The notes beneath the pieces were generated by a model that saw nothing but the letters and a program-made list of their open reading frames with translations, did not search any database and was not told the origin of the DNA. Below, piece by piece: positions 16,876-24,547 of a stretch of DNA of 64,000 bases (within the stretch, counting starts at the first letter, position 1; each line of letters starts with the position of its first letter). The position numbers and the translations under genes are program-made. The DNA is taken from positions 1,984,001 to 2,048,000 of the forward strand of contig NZ_CP132291.1 of NCBI RefSeq assembly GCF_044359855.1, in the 5' to 3' direction. Source of the stretch: Rummeliibacillus pycnus_A (GTDB lineage: Bacteria; Bacillota; Bacilli; Bacillales_A; Planococcaceae).

Positions 16876-18147
16876 TTATTTTTTCTTAGATTTCTTTGCA
16901 AAGTACTTTTTCTTTCCAGAATCTTTGAAAGAAGCTCCAAATGAGCTACTTTCATTTCTTTTTTTAGATGTTTTATGCGCATCTGAATTACCATTTGGCT
17001 TTGTTTGTTTTCGAACTTGTTTAATTTCTGCGTGTCCTTCTACAAGTTGACCATTAGACCATATTTTTTCAACTGGTTTAATTGATAATTCACGAACGCG
17101 TTTATGGTAAGCTTGTTCTTCGTGATATGCAAGTAATGTAATAACCTCACCGTCTGCTCCTGCACGTCCTGTACGTCCTGAACGATGAACATATTGTTCT
17201 CTAGTATAGGGAACATCCACGTGTATAACATGCGTTAGTCCATCTATATCTAGGCCTCTTGCTGCTACATCTGTTGCAATTAGAATACGAGCTTCCCCTT
17301 TACGGAAACTATCTAATGAAGCTTTTCTTTCTTCCTTTTTCATCTCAGAATGTAGTGCCACAATTGGTGCATTACGGAATTCAAGCTTAGACTTTTTCAT
17401 TAAGACTTGGTCTAAATTGTTCATAAATGCAAGTCCTCGAACTCCTGACACATGTGATAATTTACGTAGAAATTCCGTTTTATCACGTTCTTGTAGTTTC
17501 ACAAAAGAATGTACGACCTTACTTCCTGTTAATGTTTCATCTACTTTTACTTGAAAACGTATGGGATCATGGAGCATACGTTTTGCCACTAATTCAATTT
17601 CATCGGTAATCGTTGCTGATACGACTGCGACTTGACGTTCATGATCTGCACCGTCGATAAATGATTTTACAATGACACGGTAATCGCGGCTTAGTAGTTG
17701 ATCTCCTTCATCTAAAACGATTGTAGTCAACTCATGTAGTTTCAATTTCTTCTCTTTAACTAGCTCGTTTAGACGTCCTGGTGTACCAACTGCAATGGTT
17801 GGTTTTTTCTTTAATTTTTCGATTTGGCGTTGTGGGTTTGCCCCACCAATTAACGGAACAACCGTAATATTTGTACCGGCAATCCATGTACGAATAACTT
17901 CTACAATTTGCATACATAATTCTTGGGATGGAGCAACGATTAGTGCTTGCGTTGCTTTTTTTGCACCATCAACTTTTTGTAGAATCGGTAATAGATAGGC
18001 TAATGTTTTACCTGTACCTGTTGGGGATTCAGCTACTACGTCTTTTCCTTCTAATAGTGCCGGAATCATTTGATCTTGGATTGGCATTGTGGATGGGAAA
18101 GTCCACTTTTTTTGTAAATCTTCATTCAATAAAGTTAAGAATGACAT
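16876..18147 (-). CDS. DEAD-box-type RNA helicase, YfmL-like, with motif II DEGD
   Basis: About 423 residues with two RecA-like domains. Motifs in order: ESPTGTGKTLAY (I), PSQELCMQI (Ia), TPGRL (Ib), VLDEGDQLL (II), SATI (III), ALHSEM, ATDVAARGLDI (V) and HRSGRTGRAG (VI). LIGGAN and the QIEKLKKKP stretch match Bacillus YfmL, a helicase linked to ribosome assembly and cold growth. Motif II reads DEGD instead of DEAD. A lysine/serine-rich C-terminal tail of about 60 residues is an extension relative to YfmL (about 376 residues). The ATG at 18147 is preferred over a GTG 4 codons upstream because GAAGGTG is correctly spaced for it. Confidence 0.85.
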   Translation of the reverse strand: MSFLTLLNEDLQKKWTFPSTMPIQDQMIPALLEGKDVVAESPTGTGKTLAYLLPILQKVDGAKKATQALIVAPSQELCMQIVEVIRTWIAGTNITVVPLIGGANPQRQIEKLKKKPTIAVGTPGRLNELVKEKKLKLHELTTIVLDEGDQLLSRDYRVIVKSFIDGADHERQVAVVSATITDEIELVAKRMLHDPIRFQVKVDETLTGSKVVHSFVKLQERDKTEFLRKLSHVSGVRGLAFMNNLDQVLMKKSKLEFRNAPIVALHSEMKKEERKASLDSFRKGEARILIATDVAARGLDIDGLTHVIHVDVPYTREQYVHRSGRTGRAGADGEVITLLAYHEEQAYHKRVRELSIKPVEKIWSNGQLVEGHAEIKQVRKQTKPNGNSDAHKTSKKRNESSSFGASFKDSGKKKYFAKKSKKK

Positions 18148-18193
18148 TGTTTCCCACACCTTCTCTCTTTTATATTAAATAATTTACATTATG

Positions 18194-18230
18194 TAAAAAC
18201 CTGTCCCTTATAGAAAGGACAGGTCTTTCA
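18194..18230 (-). terminator. Terminator ending the D-aspartate cross-bridge gene cluster
   Basis: On the minus strand ACCTGTCC ... GGACAGGT is followed by TTTTTA. It lies directly after the racemase stop codon. Confidence 0.85.
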
Positions 18231-18234
18231 ATGA

Positions 18235-18936
18235 TTAGTCTAATAATTCGTAACCACAACTAGTAATCGCACAATCCGCTAATACAATAAGTGCATCAAT
18301 ATACGAATCATCTAACGATAACTCTCTATTCACAACAGATAGCTCTGTACAGCCTAAAATAATGTGGTCACATCCCGCATTTTTCATTGCTGCTTCGATT
18401 GGTTGCCATTGTGCTGACGTTATCTTTTTGCCTGCTTTTACATAGTCATATATCACTGTCATAATGTCTTGTTGCATCACTTCATCTGGAATAACAGGTT
18501 CTATCCCTTCATCCATCAAAGCCTCTTGATACAAATTGGAAGTTAATGTACCGATCGTAGCAAGTACACCAACACGATTTGCATTTAATTGGCGTGCTTT
18601 TTTCGCTGTTTCTCGAATCATATGCAATACGGGAACTTTCGAATTTGACTGTAAATCATCGTAAAAATTATGCGCAGTGTTGCAAGGGATTACAATCATA
18701 TCTGCTCCTGCATCGGCTAGCTTATTTGCATCCTCAACCATTACTGGGAGAGGATTTGGTTTAGAATGATCTAAAATATATGCCGTTCTATCGGGGATAC
18801 GTGTATCATTATCAATGATAAAATGCATATGTTCCTGATCACTAAATGCTTTCGTTCTACGGACAATCGATTCGCCAAGTAGCATTGTTGCTAGCGGTCC
18901 AACACCACCAATAATACCAAGTACTTTCTTTTCCAT
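18235..18936 (-). CDS. racD: Aspartate/glutamate racemase family protein, probable aspartate racemase
   Basis: A 233-residue cofactor-independent racemase. The two catalytic cysteines are in PCNTAH (Cys85) and GCTELS (Cys196), and the start KVLGIIGGVGPLAT is typical of aspartate racemases. It would convert L-Asp to D-Asp. The start codon lies 2 bases after the stop of the D-aspartate ligase gene, the same pairing found in Enterococcus faecium and Lactococcus lactis, where the racemase supplies D-Asp for the peptidoglycan cross-bridge. Substrate is inferred from this context; glutamate or a broad range is possible. Confidence 0.85.
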   Translation of the reverse strand: MEKKVLGIIGGVGPLATMLLGESIVRRTKAFSDQEHMHFIIDNDTRIPDRTAYILDHSKPNPLPVMVEDANKLADAGADMIVIPCNTAHNFYDDLQSNSKVPVLHMIRETAKKARQLNANRVGVLATIGTLTSNLYQEALMDEGIEPVIPDEVMQQDIMTVIYDYVKAGKKITSAQWQPIEAAMKNAGCDHIILGCTELSVVNRELSLDDSYIDALIVLADCAITSCGYELLD

Positions 18937-18937
18937 T

Positions 18938-20152
18938 CTAAGACAGACCTTTATTGTTAAAATATTTTTTGTATTTACGGTAATAATTCAAGCTATTCAA
19001 TGTTAGTTTGCACCAACGTTTGAAGTTCATGTCCTCTTTGTAGAACAATGAGTTCGTTGCTTTACCTTCTTTGATTAATTTACGAGCTTTTGCTTTAAGC
19101 TCATTGTTTTGTGCGTATTTGAACAATACACCATTTGGAATGATACTCCACAAGTGTTCATTATCCGCATAAGTTAGTTCTTGTTGCAAATGCAACATAC
19201 GGTCATCTGCAACATATTGCATTAGGTTATAGCCTGCAGCAGTTACATAATAACTACTACGCCCATTACGTAGGTTAATCTCAAATAGTTTATATTTACC
19301 ATCACGATAATCGTATTTCATATCAAAGTTTGCAATACCTGTAAAACCAATATCTTCTAAGAAGTAACGCACTTGGTCCATCAAGTCTTTATCATATGTA
19401 GTTATGATTGCTGCATAACTACCAATACCTTCTGGAGAATGTTCTTCAAGAATTGGGTTACCTAAACACATTAGCTTCACTTTACCATCAGTAGCAACAT
19501 ATGCATTCAATACGCGCATATATGAATCATCACCAGGGATGAATTCTTGGATGATTAAGTGATCTTTATAAGACGAGCTATAAATTGCTTTTAAGATGGC
19601 ATTCTTTTCAGCCTCATCATGTGCAATGAATACTTTTTTCTTACCAGGAAATTCACATGCCCAATAAGCCACTGAATTGGATGCTTTAATTATGATTGGG
19701 TATTCAACTTTCACTTGGAAGTTCTCATATGTTTCGTACGTACAAGTATCCGTTTTTGGATAACTGAAGTTATATTTTTCACACATTTTATAGAAGTTTT
19801 CTTTCAGTAAAATGCGATCCATTAAAGATTCATCGATGTAAGGAACAGTGAAATATTGTTCAAGAGCTGGTTTGTTTTTAATAATGAGTTTGACATAATC
19901 ATCGCCACACCCCATTAGTAGTAAGTCTTTTTGCTCGTACTCTTTTGCTAATTTTTTCATTTCTTCTACAAAGTTTTCTTTTAAGTTTGAAACTTGTTTG
20001 AAATGTAGAATATGACTATTTTGTGTTGGTGTTAAATGTGCTCGGCCGACTACTATTGCTTTGATTCCATATGCTTCATAAAAAGCACGTGCCATACCAT
20101 ATGCATTCATATCTGATCCGATTAATATTGGTAAAAATGGTTGTTCTGCCAT
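18938..20152 (-). CDS. aslA: D-aspartate ligase (ATP-grasp), peptidoglycan cross-bridge forming
   Basis: A 404-residue cytoplasmic ATP-grasp ligase closely resembling the D-aspartate ligases Aslfm (Enterococcus faecium) and AslA (Lactococcus lactis). Diagnostic segments are LPILIGSDMNAYGMARAF at the N-terminus, IIQEFIPGDDSYMRVLNAYV, LMCLGNPILEE, GFTGIANFDMKYD and KLFEINLRNGRSSYYVT. The enzyme activates the beta-carboxylate of D-Asp with ATP and joins it to the epsilon-amine of L-Lys in the stem peptide. It directly precedes an aspartate racemase gene and follows a C39-like lipoprotein and an AsnB/AsnH-type gene on the same strand. Confidence 0.85.
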   Translation of the reverse strand: MAEQPFLPILIGSDMNAYGMARAFYEAYGIKAIVVGRAHLTPTQNSHILHFKQVSNLKENFVEEMKKLAKEYEQKDLLLMGCGDDYVKLIIKNKPALEQYFTVPYIDESLMDRILLKENFYKMCEKYNFSYPKTDTCTYETYENFQVKVEYPIIIKASNSVAYWACEFPGKKKVFIAHDEAEKNAILKAIYSSSYKDHLIIQEFIPGDDSYMRVLNAYVATDGKVKLMCLGNPILEEHSPEGIGSYAAIITTYDKDLMDQVRYFLEDIGFTGIANFDMKYDYRDGKYKLFEINLRNGRSSYYVTAAGYNLMQYVADDRMLHLQQELTYADNEHLWSIIPNGVLFKYAQNNELKAKARKLIKEGKATNSLFYKEDMNFKRWCKLTLNSLNYYRKYKKYFNNKGLS

Positions 20153-20245
20153 CTCTTATCATCTCACTTATTTTGTACTTATTTTAATGCCATTAGTTTA
20201 TCATATTTTATCTTTATAAACGAATAATGTCTTATTTTGATGAGG

Positions 20246-21250
20246 TTATTTCTCGATTGCAATAGCTTGCGATCCTAAATCCTTGTAACTAGAGAAGAAT
20301 TTTGTCGCATCATGTGAAACATAGCCATGTAATGGATCCATTACAATGACTTTGCTATCTTCATATCCTGTTAGGACAACGACATGTAAATTGAGATACA
20401 TTTCAGGTTTCTTATTGGTGTTCTCAATATACCAACCTTCTTTTTTCTTAGGTTTTGATAAATCGAGCGTTACCCACATCATAACAGGAATACCTTGTTG
20501 CACTTTATCTATTATATTCTTTTCACTTGCACCTGTAAGATTGGTCACTTTTAAATTGGTTTTATAGTCATGTGCTACTTTTTTTGCTGCTTTTGTAATA
20601 ACAGGGGCAAAGGCATATGTACCAGTTAGTTCATTTGCAGGATCTCCTGCATAAGCTTTATTTGGATCTGGACCAATTCTCTTTCCATCTTTATCGATGA
20701 CTTCTTCCGTTGGTAAATACTTTTTTGCCATCTTTGTTTTTTTTAGATTTAGACCATAGTAGTTGAATGCGGCCGTCATCGCTGTAATTTCACATCCATG
20801 AGGAAGCTGTGGATTTTGTAAAATTACAGGTACATCAAGTCGTTGATTTTCCTTTTGATAGTATGTTTCAAGGACGACATACGAAGTATCTTCTTTAACA
20901 TTAACAACCTTCGCTACATTAGTTGGCTTTTTTGTAACATCAGAATTATCTTCAGGTGATGGGACAAATAAATAACGATGACCTGTCTTTAAACCATTTA
21001 GCGTGACTTTTCCCTCAGAATCACCTGTTGCAGTTGTAACGAGTTTGTCCGTGTCCAAATCACGTACACTAACTTTCATGTCCGGAATAGGTTCTCTGCT
21101 TCCAAACGCAACAATAAGTACTTTGATGCCTTCGTCCATTTCCTCTTCTTTTGCTGGTAGAATACTAGAACAGCCACTTGTAATAGTTGAAAAAAGCATT
21201 ATAAAGCAAAAGAGGAGCAAATGCCGAGGCATTTTACTTCTCTTAAACAC
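20246..21250 (-). CDS. Lipoprotein with C39-like (papain-fold) peptidase domain
   Basis: About 334 residues. An N-terminal lipoprotein signal ends in the lipobox SGC, then comes a beta-rich segment (about residues 40-115; SVRDLDTDKLVTTATGDSEG) like carboxypeptidase-regulatory modules, then a C39-like peptidase domain with Cys in LPHGCEITAMTAAFNYYG and His in NLHVVVLTGYED. Such proteins act outside the membrane; the substrate is unknown. The frame extends to a TTG at 21259, but AAAAGGGG is correctly placed for the GTG at 21250. It sits between the asparagine-synthase-type gene and the D-Asp ligase, which suggests a peptidoglycan peptide as substrate. Confidence 0.7.
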   Translation of the reverse strand: MFKRSKMPRHLLLFCFIMLFSTITSGCSSILPAKEEEMDEGIKVLIVAFGSREPIPDMKVSVRDLDTDKLVTTATGDSEGKVTLNGLKTGHRYLFVPSPEDNSDVTKKPTNVAKVVNVKEDTSYVVLETYYQKENQRLDVPVILQNPQLPHGCEITAMTAAFNYYGLNLKKTKMAKKYLPTEEVIDKDGKRIGPDPNKAYAGDPANELTGTYAFAPVITKAAKKVAHDYKTNLKVTNLTGASEKNIIDKVQQGIPVMMWVTLDLSKPKKKEGWYIENTNKKPEMYLNLHVVVLTGYEDSKVIVMDPLHGYVSHDATKFFSSYKDLGSQAIAIEK

Positions 21251-21283
21251 CGCTGACAATCCCCTTTTAAGCTAAAGGATTAA

Positions 21284-23110
21284 TTAGCCAAAATATTTTT
21301 TGTACCATACTAAGAACATGTAAATTGTCCAAACTTTACGTTGGTTTTTCGCTTTACCTTCGTAGTGATCTGTTAACAAATTCACAATTGCTTGTTGGTC
21401 AAAGAATTGTGCAGCTTCAGGTGATTCAAATGTTTCTTTAATTTGATTGTAATATTTATCTTCTTTTAACCAAAGACGAATTGGTACTGGGAAACCGATT
21501 TTCTTACGGTGCGCCCATTCATCTGGTAGTGCACGTTGTGAAGCTTGACGGAATGCATATTTTGTATCTTTTTCATTCACACGATAGTGAGAAGGAACTT
21601 TTGAAGCAACCTTCATCACTTCACGGTCAAGGAATGGTACACGTAACTCAATTGAATGAGCCATACTCATTTTATCCGCTTTTAAATTGATATCGTCCAC
21701 GAGCCATAGTTGTAAGTCCAACAATTGTTTCTTCGTTAAATCATCTTCACCAGCTGCTTTTTTGTACACTGGCATAACGATATCTGCAACAGATGGAGCA
21801 TGGTTATATTTATCTGTAAGAATAGCAGTTGATTCTTCTTCTTCGAAAATATGCGCTTGTCCAATAAATGTTTGTTCAACAGGCAGACCTCCACGCATTA
21901 AGAAGTGCTTACCTCGCATTTCAGGAAGAGCTTTGGCCACTTCTGCAATAGGGCGACGTATAAATTGCGGTACTTTTTTATATTTACGCATTGTAGGTGT
22001 TTCATCGTATTCTGCATAGCCACCAAATAATTCGTCAGCACCTTCACCAGAAAGAACAACTGTAACATGTTTTCTAGCAAGCTCTGCTAAGAAATATAAA
22101 GGAACAATTGATGGGTTAGAGTGTGGTTCATCCATCATATATTGAATTTCATCAAGTTTATTGAAGCAAACTTCAGGGTCTAATACTTCGTTGACATTTT
22201 CAATACCTAGTTCATTTGATAATGCTTTTGCGTTATCCACTTCAGAGAATTTTTCTGCTGCGAAACCAACAGAGAAAGTTTTATCTGGCTTTAATACAGA
22301 AGCAACGTAACTTGAGTCCACACCAGAAGATAGGAATGAACCTACTAGAACATCTGGGTCTGAAAATTTATGAGCTTCAATCGATTCACGAACAGTTGAA
22401 TCGATTTCTTCTACAATCTCATTAAGTGGACGTTCTTCTGGATTGAATTTTGGTTCCCAATAGCGTGTGATTTCTAATTTACCATCTTCAAATGTTAAGT
22501 AGTGAGCTGCTGGTAATTTGAAAACACCTTTAAAGAAAGTTTCTTTTAATACTGGGAATTGGAATGTTAAGTATGGTTTTAGTGCTTTTTCGTTAAGTAC
22601 TTTTTCGAAGTGTGGGTGTGGTAAGAAACTTTTAATTTCTGAACCGAATAGTAATGTACCATTCATATGTGCATAGTAGAATGGTTTAATTCCGAACATA
22701 TCACGCGCTGCAAATAAGCGTTTTTTGTTGCGGTCCCAAATAACGAATGCGAACATACCACGTAATTTTTGCACTAATTTTGTGCCGTATTCCTCATAGC
22801 CATGAATTAATACTTCACTATCTGTATCTGTATCGAAAATATGGCCTGCTGCAATAAGGTCATCTCTAATTTCTTTATAGTTATAAATTTCACCGTTGAA
22901 GATTAATACTAATGATTGATCTTCGTTATAAAGAGGCTGGCTACCATTGGCTACGTCAATAATACTTAAGCGGCGGAACCCAAGTGCTGCTTGATCATCC
23001 GTAAACTGCCCTGAAGAGTCTGGTCCACGGTGAATAATTTGGTTCATCATATTCTCTAACACAACGTCAGAGTTTGAAACCTCACCGATAAATCCTGTAA
23101 ATCCACACAT
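21284..23110 (-). CDS. asnB: Asparagine synthase-type glutamine amidotransferase (AsnB/AsnH family)
   Basis: A 608-residue enzyme with N-terminal Ntn glutaminase domain (catalytic Cys2 in MCGFTGFIG; HRGPDSSG; FNGEIYNY) and C-terminal AMP-forming synthetase domain (SFLSSGVDSSYVA PP-loop; LSGEGADELFGGY). It takes the amide nitrogen from glutamine and adds it to a carboxylate. The length fits AsnB. Next to a D-Asp ligase and aspartate racemase, it may amidate peptidoglycan D-Asp, as AsnH does in Lactococcus lactis, instead of or besides making asparagine. It opens the minus-strand cluster that ends at 18.2 kb. Confidence 0.85.
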   Translation of the reverse strand: MCGFTGFIGEVSNSDVVLENMMNQIIHRGPDSSGQFTDDQAALGFRRLSIIDVANGSQPLYNEDQSLVLIFNGEIYNYKEIRDDLIAAGHIFDTDTDSEVLIHGYEEYGTKLVQKLRGMFAFVIWDRNKKRLFAARDMFGIKPFYYAHMNGTLLFGSEIKSFLPHPHFEKVLNEKALKPYLTFQFPVLKETFFKGVFKLPAAHYLTFEDGKLEITRYWEPKFNPEERPLNEIVEEIDSTVRESIEAHKFSDPDVLVGSFLSSGVDSSYVASVLKPDKTFSVGFAAEKFSEVDNAKALSNELGIENVNEVLDPEVCFNKLDEIQYMMDEPHSNPSIVPLYFLAELARKHVTVVLSGEGADELFGGYAEYDETPTMRKYKKVPQFIRRPIAEVAKALPEMRGKHFLMRGGLPVEQTFIGQAHIFEEEESTAILTDKYNHAPSVADIVMPVYKKAAGEDDLTKKQLLDLQLWLVDDINLKADKMSMAHSIELRVPFLDREVMKVASKVPSHYRVNEKDTKYAFRQASQRALPDEWAHRKKIGFPVPIRLWLKEDKYYNQIKETFESPEAAQFFDQQAIVNLLTDHYEGKAKNQRKVWTIYMFLVWYKKYFG

Positions 23111-23255
23111 ATAATTTTATTCTCCTATCTATTCCATTCAATCTATTTAATTTAGCACGTATTTGAATGCACTATACTGCATTCGACATCTTTTGATTAT
23201 ACTCTATTTTTCACTTGACTTATACCGAAAAAGATTGCCACATAGTAGCAACCTG

Positions 23256-23408
23256 TTAGCTTGTATGCTTTTTGTATTCTTTCATCAATACTTCCAATGG
23301 TACTTGATAAAGCTGTTTATCGTTAATTTTAAACACGCCAAGTTCCATTAAATGATTCATTACATGATTCTTTTTTCGTTCTTCGGCTGTTATCTTCTGG
23401 TTATTCAT
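23256..23408 (-). CDS. FbpA-family (Fur-regulated basic protein A-like) small protein
   Basis: Encodes 50 residues: MNNQKITAEERKKN ... LMELGVFKINDKQLYQVP ... LMKEYKKHTS. The pattern 'L..LG.(Y/F)K...QLY.L.L.EL..EY' matches the Fur-regulated basic protein A family of Bacillales, small basic proteins thought to help iron-sparing regulation. AAGGGAT precedes the ATG by 6-7 bases. No clear Fur box was found in the bases just upstream, so iron control is not supported by what I see. It is 145 bases ahead of asnB on the same strand. Confidence 0.55.
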   Translation of the reverse strand: MNNQKITAEERKKNHVMNHLMELGVFKINDKQLYQVPLEVLMKEYKKHTS

Positions 23409-23463
23409 GTTGTATCCCTTCTTACCTTACTGTTTTATGACATTTTCCCAAAAAATTCGCGTT

Positions 23464-24069
23464 CTAAACGAAAACTTTGAATTTCTCTTTTAGTTTAGGG
23501 ATTCGCTTAGCAAACTGTTTATAGATGCAAAATCCTAATATGGCTCCAAGTGTATTTAACCATAAATCATCTACATCAGTGCTTCTATATTGGGGAAGCT
23601 GCATTGTCTCGATAAACAAAGACAATCCTAGTCCAGTAAAAAAAACAAAGAAGAACTTCTCCATCTTCCGCCAAAGTAATGGTAGTAGAAAACCAATCGG
23701 CATAAAGATTGCGATGTTACCAAGAAAGTTAATGAAAAACGGTTGCCATAAGTTTAAATAATGAATGGCATTATATACATCTGTAAAAACACGAAATAGA
23801 TGAAAATTAATACCAAGTACGTCTTGATTCTGAATTCGCATTTCTGCATATTGAAGACTAACACCATTTTTGGGAACAATGGTTTCATAAAATAAACCAA
23901 TTAAATAAACCCAAAATGTCATAATCCCAACTTCATGCCAACGATTTACTAGACCAATATCACGTTTTTTTTGTGATTTATAGCGTATATACACAACAAA
24001 TGGAGTTGCAATAATCATCACAATCATCATATCGAGTGTATATTGAAGTATATAAGACAACTTCGTCAC
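23464..24069 (-). CDS. VanZ family membrane protein
   Basis: A 201-residue integral membrane protein with five or so hydrophobic segments. The VanZ signature is clear: FLGNIAIFMPIGFLLPLL followed by FIETMQLPQYRSTDVDDLWLNTLGAILGF in pieces (E-x3-LP...R-x2-DVDDL-x2-N-x2-G). VanZ of Enterococcus gives low-level teicoplanin resistance, but most family members have no proven role. It is probably monocistronic. Confidence 0.85.
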   Translation of the reverse strand: MTKLSYILQYTLDMMIVMIIATPFVVYIRYKSQKKRDIGLVNRWHEVGIMTFWVYLIGLFYETIVPKNGVSLQYAEMRIQNQDVLGINFHLFRVFTDVYNAIHYLNLWQPFFINFLGNIAIFMPIGFLLPLLWRKMEKFFFVFFTGLGLSLFIETMQLPQYRSTDVDDLWLNTLGAILGFCIYKQFAKRIPKLKEKFKVFV

Positions 24070-24437
24070 TCATTTCTTTCTTTCTTCATAACAGGACAAA
24101 TTATATAACAATAAGTTGCAAAAAAACATTAAATTTCATTAACAATCTTTTCTTTTATATAATTTCCCTTTATACTTCTACGATACCATATTCAGTAGGT
24201 CTTCGTACAAAGACTATTTTACCTTTTCGCAAAAATACTGTGCTATAAAAGCATTTATTTTAAAGCGATTTTACTATAGCACATTTTGATTTTCATTTGG
24301 AATAATTTTGGAATAAATTTTGAATACCTTCTATTATAATTGAGACGGTTCTTTTGAAATTTCAAGTTCCTAAATATCCGTCGATAAATTCCTGAATCAT
24401 TTGAGTACACTTAACAACTAAAATCCATGCCTCCTCA
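24070..24437. other. Intergenic region upstream of vanZ family gene
   Basis: AT-rich sequence with no convincing ORF, repeat or RNA fold; it would contain the vanZ-family promoter, which I could not place with confidence. Confidence 0.4.
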
Positions 24438-24474
24438 AAAGAAAACACTCCATTGGTTTAAATGGAGTGTTCAT
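24438..24474 (-). terminator. Terminator after globin-coupled chemoreceptor gene
   Basis: Perfect 11-bp stem AACACTCCATT / AATGGAGTGTT with a six-base loop, followed on the minus strand by a T-rich tract. Confidence 0.8.
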
Positions 24475-24547
24475 TTTTAGATTAATGAATTTAATACATC
24501 CGCATTTTTAGATTAAACATCGAATTATGTTATGGAATTGATTCACT

